Part shown: positions 57,101-64,000 of the stretch, one piece after another
How the letters are laid out: each line of letters opens with the position of its first letter
Position numbering within the stretch: position 1 is the stretch's first letter
Assembly: GCF_024347095.1 (NCBI RefSeq)
Contig: NZ_AP024904.1
Span: 987,039 to 1,051,038 of the forward strand
Length of the DNA: 64,000 nucleotides
From: Vibrio rhizosphaerae
GTDB taxonomy: Bacteria > Pseudomonadota > Gammaproteobacteria > Enterobacterales > Vibrionaceae
Reading direction: 5' to 3'
Notes under the pieces: generated by a model
The model's database searches: none
The model's input: the letters and a program-made list of their open reading frames with translations, nothing else
What the model was told of the DNA's origin: nothing
Position numbers and translations under genes: made by a program

Positions 57101-58030
57101 TTACCCTTCATGCTCAGCCATCGAATGATGACCCATTGGTTTATCCATATCCTGCCCTTCTCCCATGTGCATATTCATACCACCCGGGAATTGGGTTACC
57201 ACTGAATTAAACAGGCCATCAGGAATATGAGAATAATAAGTGACAGGCACATCAATGCTTGGCTTCGCTAAGGCACGGTAATCCGCGAAATCATGAATCT
57301 GCTGTTCAGAAGACTTCACTTTTGCCACCCACTGTTCGAAGCTGGCCATATCCGGTGTTGCAGTCGCGGTGAACTTCATATGAGAGAACCCATCACCACT
57401 GAAACTGGCAGCAATCCCTTTATAATCCCCGGCGTGATTGGCAATCAGATGCAGGCGTGTCACCATGCCAGGCATCGCATAAAGCTGACTTCCCAATCGA
57501 GGAATAAAGAAAGAGTTCATGATGTTATCTGATGTCAGCTTGAACTTCACCGGAACGTCTTTTGGAAATGCAACATAATTGACGGTTGCTATTTTCTGTT
57601 CCGGATAAATGAACAGCCATTTCCAGTCAAGCGACACCACTTCAATTGTCATCGGTTTCACATCACTCGCTAAAGGATTAGACGGTTCAAGATGGTGCGT
57701 TGAACGCCAAGTGATTGTTGCCAAAATGACAATGATAATGATCGGGATCGTCCAAACAACAAACTCAATCTTTGTTGAATGGGACCATTCGGGTGTGTAC
57801 TCAGCATTCGAGTTACTTGATCGATATTTATATGAGAAGTAGATCGTCATCAGTATCACGGGGATAACAACGATCAACATCAGGAGCAGAGCTGTAATGA
57901 TCAACTCTTTTACCTGAACACCCACCTCTCCTTTAGGATCAAGTAGCGCAAACTTACACCCTGAGAGCATCAGCACTGTGAGTAACAGTCCGAGTCTCGA
58001 TATGATGCTTTTATATCGTGAGGCTTCCAT
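57101..58030 (-). CDS. cyoA: Cytochrome bo3 oxidase subunit II (lipoprotein)
   Basis: A 309-residue subunit with lipobox LSGC (cysteine about 25), two transmembrane helices and a periplasmic cupredoxin domain. [23 protein letters not shown] (about 134-156) is typical, and there is no CuA site, in line with a quinol rather than cytochrome c oxidase. The C terminus ends in a methionine- and histidine-rich tail ([17 protein letters not shown]), longer than in E. coli, which may bind copper. Confidence 0.94.
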   Translation of the reverse strand: MEASRYKSIISRLGLLLTVLMLSGCKFALLDPKGEVGVQVKELIITALLLMLIVVIPVILMTIYFSYKYRSSNSNAEYTPEWSHSTKIEFVVWTIPIIIIVILATITWRSTHHLEPSNPLASDVKPMTIEVVSLDWKWLFIYPEQKIATVNYVAFPKDVPVKFKLTSDNIMNSFFIPRLGSQLYAMPGMVTRLHLIANHAGDYKGIAASFSGDGFSHMKFTATATPDMASFEQWVAKVKSSEQQIHDFADYRALAKPSIDVPVTYYSHIPDGLFNSVVTQFPGGMNMHMGEGQDMDKPMGHHSMAEHEG

Positions 58031-58550
58031 TTACTTGTACTTTCTCTTTTTGGCAGAGAACCTGATAACCGACACTAACTTACCAAGACTCTGCGGTTGT
58101 TTTTAATAAGAGTATTTGAATCTGTAACAAACTATCCTTACCTGATACAAATCCATCCAACTCCACGAAATCGTGACATCATTCAACATACAGTTTTCGA
58201 AAAGATAAATATATTTGTTACAAGAAAGAACACTTTGCCACTTCCGACACATCATAGTAACAATACGTCGAGGGGCCCTATATTAAAGTGCAATCTTAAC
58301 TTACGCAAATCTGACGATCAGAAAAATCAGATTCGACCTATTCGCGCTGTAACATATATAATCCTTTGTTATCTATATATTTTTTAGAACAAATCTCATC
58401 TTATTCCACTCTTTCGCCATGTGTGTTTTTTTTTTCGTTATGATTTATGAGCTCTATCACGGAATGTCATGCAATTTCTTTTATAAACCGACGAATATGT
58501 TGCGTCGGTAAAAATCATCTGAGGTGATATCAATCAGACGCAGAGTCATA
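58031..58550. other. Promoter region of cyoABCDE
   Basis: About 520 bases without a credible gene. A short hairpin (ACCGACG/CGTCGGT, 58487-58509) was noted. No oxygen-regulator site could be assigned. Confidence 0.4.
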
Positions 58551-58585
58551 AAAAAACGCCTCCGGTGATCCCAAGAGGCGTTTTT
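58551..58585. terminator. Terminator of the yebC-type gene
   Basis: AAAAACGCCTC (58552-58562) pairs with GAGGCGTTTTT (58575-58585) over 12 bases, with A- and T-runs. It lies 50 bases after the end of the gene on the minus strand. Confidence 0.85.
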
Positions 58586-58635
58586 AGATATTGTCGCGAA
58601 ATATGGTTTTTCGCAATCACAGTGCAGACAAGTGT

Positions 58636-59355
58636 CTACTCCATCTCCGCATTATGATAAACCTGTTGAACGTCATCGCTGTCATCCAACATATCTAGGA
58701 ATTTCTGGAACTTTTCAGCATCTTCACCAGCAATCTCAGTCCGGTTTTGTGGGACAAAGGTAATCTCTTCCACATCCAGACTGACATCCGGGAAAGCTTC
58801 AGTCAGTGCAGTCTTCGCTTTGAAGAATTCGGTATGCGGGGCAAACACCGTCATCACACCGTCTTCCAGCTCAATATCCGTTACATCAACATCAGCCATA
58901 ACTAACGCTTCGAGCACAGTTTCTTCATCATCGCCTTTAAACTGGAATACTGCCTGATGGTCAAACATATGAGCAACTGTGCCCGGGCTACCAATCTTGG
59001 CTCCTGTCTTGACAAAGCACTGACGGACATCTTGGTAGGTACGGTTACCGTTATCGGTTAGACAGTCAACAATCACACTGACACCACCGGGACCAAATCC
59101 CTCATAACGAGCAGGCTGGTAATCTTCACCAGAGCCTCCCGAGGCTTTATCCAGCGCTTTGTCGATCACATGGCCGGGAACCTGATCTTTTTTCGCTTTT
59201 GCGATTAAGTGTTTCAGAGAAAGGTTGGTATCCGGATCCGTCCCCCCGTTCTTTGCACACACGTAAATCTCTTTGCCGTATTTGGAATAAACTTTAATCT
59301 TTGCGCCTTGAGTCTTCGCCATGGAAGCTTTACGCACTTCAAAACTTCTTCCCAT
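58636..59355 (-). CDS. YebC/PmpR-family regulator
   Basis: A 239-residue protein of the YebC family (transcription or translation-linked factor). [25 protein letters not shown] is the conserved N terminus, followed by [18 protein letters not shown] and [19 protein letters not shown]. The start at 59355 follows GAGAA and gives normal length; the longer frame adds 21 unlikely residues. Vibrios usually carry another copy on chromosome I, so this would be the chromosome II paralog. Confidence 0.9.
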   Translation of the reverse strand: MGRSFEVRKASMAKTQGAKIKVYSKYGKEIYVCAKNGGTDPDTNLSLKHLIAKAKKDQVPGHVIDKALDKASGGSGEDYQPARYEGFGPGGVSVIVDCLTDNGNRTYQDVRQCFVKTGAKIGSPGTVAHMFDHQAVFQFKGDDEETVLEALVMADVDVTDIELEDGVMTVFAPHTEFFKAKTALTEAFPDVSLDVEEITFVPQNRTEIAGEDAEKFQKFLDMLDDSDDVQQVYHNAEME

Positions 59356-59441
59356 CGGGATATTCTCTCTCATTAATTGAACGCGACGGATTGTAGAAAA
59401 AACACAGAACCATTTCAATTTCTGCCGGTTCAGGGAGCGGT

Positions 59442-59651
59442 TTACATCACACCCATCACCTTTTTATATTTATCTACTGATTGTTGAAAGCATGTCTGTT
59501 CATCAGTGGTTCGCAACGTCTCCTGATGCTGAATGAAAACTTCAGGCCCGGCCTTTCCTTGTTTCAGTTTCCAGACTAAAAAGGCAGCCTGCTTATCCAA
59601 CTCGATCCGGTTCTTCTCTTCAGCACTCAATTCTGCAAGATTAAAAGACAT
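59442..59651 (-). CDS. DUF3283-like small protein
   Basis: A 69-residue cytoplasmic protein, rich in charged residues, starting [21 protein letters not shown] in pattern. It resembles, from memory, the DUF3283 family of vibrios. GGTGA precedes the ATG at 59651. Function unknown. It lies just upstream of the yebC-type gene on the same strand. Confidence 0.7.
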   Translation of the reverse strand: MSFNLAELSAEEKNRIELDKQAAFLVWKLKQGKAGPEVFIQHQETLRTTDEQTCFQQSVDKYKKVMGVM

Positions 59652-59753
59652 GAAATCACCCGTCATCTGTAAACAAGTGGTGCAATATACCACAGGCATC
59701 AAGAAAATTAAGCGCTAACTGATGTTTGCGCCGCCTGATGCGATTCAAAAAAA

Positions 59754-59772
59754 GGGGCAGCTCAGCTGCCCC
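59754..59772 (-). terminator. Terminator of the PA3496-like gene
   Basis: GGGGCAGCT pairs with AGCTGCCCC around one base; a T-run follows on the minus strand. Confidence 0.85.
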
Positions 59773-59793
59773 TTCTTATCCAATATAAAACGC

Positions 59794-59991
59794 TTAATGA
59801 AGTAAGCCGAGTTCCCTAGCTTCTTCAAGTGTTAAACCACTTTCACGAATCTCTCTCATCACTTCAATCCGGCGTCGGGCTTCGGCTGACTTGAGATTTT
59901 TCGTGGGTTTTTGCAATTCAACTTCGTCCGTGAAGTCCCATTTGTTTGCGATATTCGTCATTTCATCATGGTCGATTGAATTGATAGACAT
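59794..59991 (-). CDS. PA3496-family small protein
   Basis: A 65-residue charged protein with the segment SAEARRRIEVMREIRESGLTLEEARELGL. It resembles the short PA3496 family, annotated as a putative envelope-integrity protein. GGAGGTGATT stands just before the ATG, a strong ribosome-binding site. Function not established. Confidence 0.65.
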   Translation of the reverse strand: MSINSIDHDEMTNIANKWDFTDEVELQKPTKNLKSAEARRRIEVMREIRESGLTLEEARELGLLH

Positions 59992-60328
59992 AAATCACCT
60001 CCGGACAAACCATGTTAGGGACACGTATTCTATAGCGAAGCTGAAAAATCTTGTTAAGCAAAATTATCTAAGAGTGTGATAGTGGCGATAGTTCTGTAAA
60101 AATATTGATAGATGTAAGAATAAAATTTTGCGTCCGTTGGAACGGCGCAGTACTTTAATAAATTACTCCCCTTTTTTTGCTCAACGCATTCCCGCTTCTT
60201 TCACGATAATTTTTGCCATGCACATCCTATACGGAACGATGATCAAGGGACAATGTGATGAACTCACTCGTCATATTGCGTTTGGCGTTAATTTGATAAC
60301 CGGGCTGATGCGTTCATTTTCTGACAGG
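59992..60328. other. Spacer between PA3496-like gene and rctB terminator
   Basis: About 340 bases. A plus-strand open frame (60128-60388) runs into the terminator and has no good ribosome-binding site, so I do not call it. It should hold the promoter of the PA3496-like gene. Confidence 0.35.
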
Positions 60329-60357
60329 CAAAAAAAAAGCGAGCATGGGGTGCTCGC
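60329..60357 (-). terminator. Terminator downstream of rctB
   Basis: GCGAGCA pairs with TGCTCGC around TGGGG; on the minus strand a run of nine T follows. Confidence 0.85.
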
Positions 60358-60364
60358 AAAAATG

Positions 60365-60526
60365 CTAAGTATGAATATAACAACGTGAACCTAACCAATG
60401 ACATCGGTAGGATATAGGTTGTCTTTCGGGATAAAGAATAACGGCCTCTGCCGCCGCCTCTGTCAGGAAGATGTCAAAGCTATGCAAAGACCGTCGGGGT
60501 TTGTCACCTTGGTTCCAAGATGACAT
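60365..60526 (-). CDS. Candidate 53-residue ORF after rctB
   Basis: An open frame between the rctB stop and the terminator. It begins MSSWNQGDKPRRSLHSF and ends with RCHWLGSRCYIHT in composition, with three cysteines or tryptophans close together. It is in the same frame as rctB, separated by the stop and eleven codons. The ribosome-binding site is weak (GGGA) and a GTG at 60529 is an alternative. No family is recognised. It could be chance. Confidence 0.35.
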   Translation of the reverse strand: MSSWNQGDKPRRSLHSFDIFLTEAAAEAVILYPERQPISYRCHWLGSRCYIHT

Positions 60527-60550
60527 CACATCATGTCCCGTCTGTCCGTC

Positions 60551-62527
60551 CTAAATGCCGATCGCAACTTCATCAAGGACTAAAAAGACCGATTCGTCCA
60601 AATGCCCTTCACTGATCTGTTTGCACACTTTACGCCGAACGGCCAGTCCGGAGATCAATCGTTCAATAGACAAATGCTTATTGCGACTCCGGGAATTATA
60701 CAGCTCAATCGTCTTACTCAACGTCTCATATGGCAGAACCGTATCACCGACTTTTAACCAATCGAGTTTATCAATCAACTCCTGACACTCTTCCCGGATT
60801 AATGATGGGGAATGCCCGGTCATCGCAGATAAAGCGCTTATACTGCGTTCCAGAGCCTCCTGTGAGGTATATTTTGACAAGGTGATCGTAATTTCGTCCG
60901 CATTGATCTCAACCAAGTGTTTTCGTAACTTGACCCGGCGCCCCAAATTGCCTCTTGGAGACGGCGATTTACGTTGGATGGGCTCAAACTCACCATCAAT
61001 GATCGAAGCCAGCTCCTCCAACTTCTGTTTTGAGACCATCTCATGGCGAAGCGGATTGGGTAAAGTCGGGGCCATGTTGCGTTTACCGGCATTGGTGGTT
61101 CTGGCTCTGGAGAAACGCAAAACTTCTTCAACATCGCATTTAATATCGACTTCATAATCTGAAAGCTTGCCCTTGGTATGGATCGAACGGACAGAAAGAT
61201 GATATCCCCATAGATTGACAACAAACAAATCGTCATCCCCTTTCCCTTCTGATAAACGCCGCAGCTCTCGGATCAGATCCATTGAAAAACGTCGCCACTC
61301 AATGTTTCGGGCTAACTTTTGATTCAGCTCGGATAACAACATCGTCTCATGATGACGACGGGACATTCGACTACGAAAATAAGAATAGAGTTGAAAGACC
61401 AGTGTATGCTGTTTCAGAATTTCCGGAGGAAACAAGAAAAAGTAATCCCGCGTCAGCAGCTCTTCATAAAATGAGGGTTCCCATACCAAAATATAAAGAT
61501 TGGGTTTGATCTTAATTTCTCCGTCAGCTCCCTCAACCGGCGCCTCTTCTGAAGCGGTGATCGTTCGGGCCAGAAAACGGAAACGATCACTTTTAAATCC
61601 TTCCGGCATATTTTCACTGAGCCAACGACCGGTCAGCTCGTGAAGTTGGAAATCTGTAAATTCAATACGATCAATACTATCCCGGATTGAATCTCTCGCC
61701 GGGCCACTGTCCTTCTTGCCCCGAAGCGACAAAATATCAGTGATATACAGCGGTGTCTTGTTGGGGATTTGTTTCGCGTTCAGATGATACTCTTCACGTT
61801 GATGATCATGGTATTGCACCGTTAATGTAAACAGTGCAAACAAGGTCATCAGATCATCGACCGTCATAATATTTTTGGATGATCTTGTTTCGATCACTGC
61901 CCGCGTGCCAGAAATTGAAACCATTGATTTTTGGTAATTCTTACGTGTTCTTGGCGGGGCCAATGCCTGATCGATGATCCCGGCCCAATTGGTTGGTGAA
62001 ACTACAAATTGATCCGCTTCATCCTTAATTGCCGGTGGAGTATTTAATCCATATTCATTCAGTAAACGTTGATTCACTTGGGTCTGTGCCAGAGCTTTTG
62101 AACGTTTTTGTTTCTCTGATTGTTTCACTGACTCGGTGATCAGGCTGGTGGCTCCCAGAGATGAGATCAATTGGCTGGGGTTAATAAACTTATGCAGCAT
62201 TGTTTTTCCGGCGAGCCCTTCTTCGAACCGGACAGGAATTTGTTCGAAGAGACCAATACTGACTGCGGCACGTAGACGTTGCTGGATGGCGGCTCTGGTT
62301 AATTGCCCATCAGCCGCTTCGATGAGCTCTGTTGTTGAAACCAGACCATCTTTACTACTCATGCCTTTTAGAGAGACTAAATTGAGCAGTTCAATGATGC
62401 TTCTCGTGACACCTTTAAAATGCTGATATTGTTCTATCCAGTTGATCGATGACTCTGATACCTGAAATAGATGCCCATCTTTATGATTTCTGGGAGCTCT
62501 GATTAATATTTTTTCGTGACTGCTCAT
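60551..62527 (-). CDS. rctB: Chromosome II replication initiator RctB
   Basis: A 658-residue protein with strong likeness to V. cholerae RctB, the initiator that binds iterons at oriCII. Recognised stretches include DGQLTRAAIQQRLRAAVSIG (about 87-106, winged helix), KKDSGPARDSIRDSIDRIEFTDFQLHELTGRWLSENMPEGFKSDRFRFLARTITASEEAPVEG, and RKHLVEINADEITITLSKYTS. The start at 62527 (MSSHEK) gives exactly the V. cholerae length and has AGGA upstream; the frame is open to an ATG at 62539. It reads away from the origin, and is likely autoregulated through sites in its promoter. Confidence 0.97.
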   Translation of the reverse strand: MSSHEKILIRAPRNHKDGHLFQVSESSINWIEQYQHFKGVTRSIIELLNLVSLKGMSSKDGLVSTTELIEAADGQLTRAAIQQRLRAAVSIGLFEQIPVRFEEGLAGKTMLHKFINPSQLISSLGATSLITESVKQSEKQKRSKALAQTQVNQRLLNEYGLNTPPAIKDEADQFVVSPTNWAGIIDQALAPPRTRKNYQKSMVSISGTRAVIETRSSKNIMTVDDLMTLFALFTLTVQYHDHQREEYHLNAKQIPNKTPLYITDILSLRGKKDSGPARDSIRDSIDRIEFTDFQLHELTGRWLSENMPEGFKSDRFRFLARTITASEEAPVEGADGEIKIKPNLYILVWEPSFYEELLTRDYFFLFPPEILKQHTLVFQLYSYFRSRMSRRHHETMLLSELNQKLARNIEWRRFSMDLIRELRRLSEGKGDDDLFVVNLWGYHLSVRSIHTKGKLSDYEVDIKCDVEEVLRFSRARTTNAGKRNMAPTLPNPLRHEMVSKQKLEELASIIDGEFEPIQRKSPSPRGNLGRRVKLRKHLVEINADEITITLSKYTSQEALERSISALSAMTGHSPSLIREECQELIDKLDWLKVGDTVLPYETLSKTIELYNSRSRNKHLSIERLISGLAVRRKVCKQISEGHLDESVFLVLDEVAIGI

Positions 62528-62564
62528 TTTCCTGTCCATATCACATTTGATGTAATATTGATAT

Positions 62565-62734
62565 TTTTCCGAGCATAAAGAAAAATATTCTATAAATAAA
62601 GAAAAAAATGATTGCTCTTAAAAACTGATCTTTTTGATTATTAATGATCTTAAATGGTTATATGATCTTATGATCTGAGTAAGAAAACGCGTATAATTAA
62701 TTGTAATCAAAAGATATTTTTTTATGCTACTGGA
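62565..62734. other. AT-rich unwinding region of oriCII and rctB promoter
   Basis: About 80% A+T by eye, between rctB and the iterons. Four GATC sites (62627, 62646, 62664, 62672) lie in 49 bp, three of them as TGATCTT, the same on one strand. This fits the DNA-unwinding element with Dam-methylation sites and overlaps the region where the rctB promoter must lie. Confidence 0.7.
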
Positions 62735-62863
62735 AAGCATGATCATGGTCAGTCAGGAACGATGATCAATTAAATATTGAAAGCATGATCATTAATGGAT
62801 TGAAGCATGATCATTATGACCTCGGAATCATGATCAATGTCTTTTATGAAGCATGATCAAGAT
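62735..62863 (+). repeat. Six oriCII iterons (RctB 12-mers)
   Basis: ATGATCA cores stand at 62739, 62762, 62785, 62807, 62830 and 62853, stepping 23, 23, 22, 23 and 23 bp, about two helical turns. Four of the six read AGCATGATCA. All have a Dam site. V. cholerae oriCII has six such 12-mers. Confidence 0.92.
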
Positions 62864-62874
62864 ACACACACAAC

Positions 62875-62883
62875 TTATCCACA
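62875..62883 (+). promoter_or_regulatory. DnaA box in oriCII
   Basis: TTATCCACA is the perfect DnaA consensus, 16 bases beyond the sixth iteron, the same place as in V. cholerae oriCII. Confidence 0.92.
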
Positions 62884-62945
62884 TGTCTGAGCTGCAACGG
62901 ATTGTTGCTGTGATGATTAGTCGATTCAATTTTGAGCAATCCCGC

Positions 62946-63080
62946 AAGCATGATCAAGGTCTCTCGTATCTGACGGTTCTTTTATTACGATTTTGTTGAC
63001 TTTTGAATCATTGAAAAACACATTTTTCGCAAGATAGTTCGATATGTATCACATTCGTTCGTCACGTAAGCATGATCAAG
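62946..63080 (+). repeat. Two isolated direct iterons
   Basis: AAGCATGATCAAGGT occurs at 62946-62960 and again at 63068-63082 (AAGCATGATCAAGGTG). These are the two best 12-mers in the window, 122 bp apart. They probably belong to the control region that limits initiation. Confidence 0.8.
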
Positions 63081-63219
63081 GTGTCGAGCCCCCCTACTCT
63101 TCTGGCAGTTTGTCATTTCAATTTATGGGGCATTCCAACTAAATATGACGCATCCCCCACTTGAATTGACACTCTCCGTAGTTATAGCTAGAAAACTCAT
63201 GCTTCCGAGTGATATTTTT

Positions 63220-63357
63220 CTTGATCATTGTTCCGAGAATTTGATCATAAGAGCATGAATGTGTTGGCTGAATTTACATGAGTGATATCCCTTGATCATG
63301 CTTCTAATTTTTCGGTCATGCTTGGAAAAATGATCAAGGGGGTATGCCATGATCATC
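63220..63357. repeat. Outer iteron cluster in mixed orientation
   Basis: Inverted TGATCAT cores at 63222, 63242 and 63293 (the last CCTTGATCATGCTTC, exactly the reverse of the strongest iteron), then direct ATGATCA at 63330 and CATGATCAT at 63348-63356. This fits the inc or negative-control region (the rctA locus) of oriCII. Confidence 0.75.
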
Positions 63358-63784
63358 GTTCCGGTGGTTTGTTTATCCGTTTGCTCTTCACAAGGATGTG
63401 ATTTATTCGATTCAATGACGATTTACCACTGATAATTTTCTTTATTCTGGCATTTCTCAGGTTTTTTTTGACAAAATAAAATCAATGATTGGTCGATGAA
63501 CACCTGTTTTCAACGACTTGATGTCCAGATGTTACGATTTTCAGCGGATTGACTCAGAACGCAGAATATGTCAGCAATCAATACAGGTGTCATGATGATG
63601 GAAGTATGTATGCAGTTGAAATCACAAACGCCGTAACTGTCACGTTGCTTTCAATCGTTCCGGTATCATTATTTATACAAATCCTGTGTATAACGACAGT
63701 TGTTTGGACATCGATAAAATTTAATCATCGTGACTTATTTTCTTCATCAGAGAGGTCGCGATATGGTTTGTTGCTGAAAATGAA
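63358..63784. other. Spacer between oriCII control region and parS2
   Basis: About 430 bases, AT-rich. A plus-strand open frame (63549-63797) starts without a ribosome-binding site and ends in the parS2 site, so I do not call it. No repeat of the iteron type lies here. Confidence 0.4.
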
Positions 63785-63799
63785 ATTTACAATGTAAAA
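63785..63799. other. parS2: parS2-type ParB2 centromere site next to oriCII
   Basis: ATTTACAATGTAAAA fits NTTTACANTGTAAAN. It lies about 0.9 kb from the iterons, as expected for chromosome II segregation sites clustered near the origin. Confidence 0.85.
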
Positions 63800-63943
63800 T
63801 GTGACGTGGTAACACTTTCATGAAATATTACTTTTAAGGTAATCCACAAAGTATTTTTTGATATAAATTTTCATCTTTTTCATTAAATCGTCTCTTTGCA
63901 GACACTTAACTGTGATATTTATCTAAAATTGACTGTACACCTT

Positions 63944-63975
63944 TTTATTGTCAATAAATAAATTTGCTGTACAAT
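63944..63975 (+). promoter_or_regulatory. Promoter with palindrome at the window edge
   Basis: TTGTCA (63948-63953) and TACAAT (63970-63975) with 16-bp spacing form a good sigma-70 promoter reading out of the window. The perfect palindrome TTTATTG-T-CAATAAA (63944-63958) covers the -35 element, and CTGTACA is repeated at 63933 and 63967. In V. cholerae parA2-parB2 lie beside oriCII, so this might be their promoter. Confidence 0.5.
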
Positions 63976-64000
63976 GGCGTGATGTCACTCATTATGGATA

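Noticed and set aside
58097..58387. Plus-strand 96-codon open frame upstream of cyoA
   Set aside because: Composition is not protein-like, no ribosome-binding site, and it lies in an AT-rich promoter region.
60128..60388. Plus-strand open frame between the PA3496-like gene and rctB
   Set aside because: No ribosome-binding site; it runs through the rctB terminator and covers the likely promoter of the PA3496-like gene.
63549..63797. Plus-strand 82-codon open frame beyond the oriCII control region
   Set aside because: No ribosome-binding site, TTG-type opening, and it ends inside the parS2 site. Position resembles the rctA locus, which is not thought to be translated.

Overview
This window is a piece of the secondary chromosome (chromosome II) of a Vibrio-type gammaproteobacterium, ending in its replication origin. 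The evidence is a full-length rctB initiator gene on the minus strand (60551-62527), an AT-rich stretch next to it, six ATGATCA-type iterons at 22-23 bp steps, a DnaA box, more iterons further out, and a parS2-type centromere site (63785-63799). A second parS2-type site lies inside a terminator at 45595-45609. All protein families seen are ordinary for Vibrionaceae. I saw no rRNA, tRNA, CRISPR array, insertion sequence or prophage.

Layout. 0.1-4.8 kb: nadE, a DcuA/DcuB-type C4-dicarboxylate carrier, periplasmic alpha-carbonic anhydrase, a small XRE regulator and a membrane-anchored TPR protein. 5.1-10.1 kb: the proVWX glycine-betaine/proline ABC transporter and a TTG-start MgtE magnesium channel. 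10.2-15.1 kb: a family-3 solute-binding protein and a LysR regulator, divergent from a 5-oxoprolinase operon (pxpA, orphan biotin-carrier gene, pxpB, pxpC), with a 28-bp palindrome between. 15.3-21.3 kb: a 24-codon membrane ORF, tag, a three-gene porin / PstS-like / GGDEF-EAL module, and mak. 21.4-28.2 kb: overlapping dgkA-eptA, a phosphohexomutase, aroG with TyrR-like boxes, and a MATE pump. 28.5-34.7 kb: a Lon-like protease, a GNAT and a sugar acetyltransferase, then a VOC-VOC-racemase-MAPEG cluster behind a near-perfect SoxR-type promoter. 34.9-45.6 kb: a secreted GH30 glucuronoxylanase, a UbiX/UbiD-type phenolic-acid decarboxylase operon (B-C-D) divergent from a MarR regulator with striking palindromic operators, an MFS carrier, a possible LpdD-like protein, a YrhK-like membrane protein, a small lipoprotein and a large FAD/Fe-S D-lactate-dehydrogenase-type enzyme. 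45.6-52.8 kb: malP-malQ-glgB (glycogen/maltodextrin metabolism). 53.3-58.0 kb: cyoABCDE (cytochrome bo3 oxidase and heme O synthase). 58.6-64 kb: YebC paralog, two small conserved-type proteins, rctB and oriCII.

Themes: osmotic and ion homeostasis (proVWX, mgtE, dcu, carbonic anhydrase), use of plant-derived or phenolic carbon (GH30, UbiD cluster), glycogen and maltodextrin turnover, aerobic respiration, and chromosome II replication and segregation. Nothing here is clearly a wholly new system. The most unusual signals are the parS2 site embedded in a terminator, the SoxR-like promoter in front of a detoxification cluster with no regulator beside it, the paired palindromes of the decarboxylase/MarR region, the porin/PstS-like/GGDEF-EAL module, and two unannotated small ORFs (15304-15378 and 60365-60526). 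Many starts were chosen by ribosome-binding site and differ from the longest open frame; this is stated in each entry.
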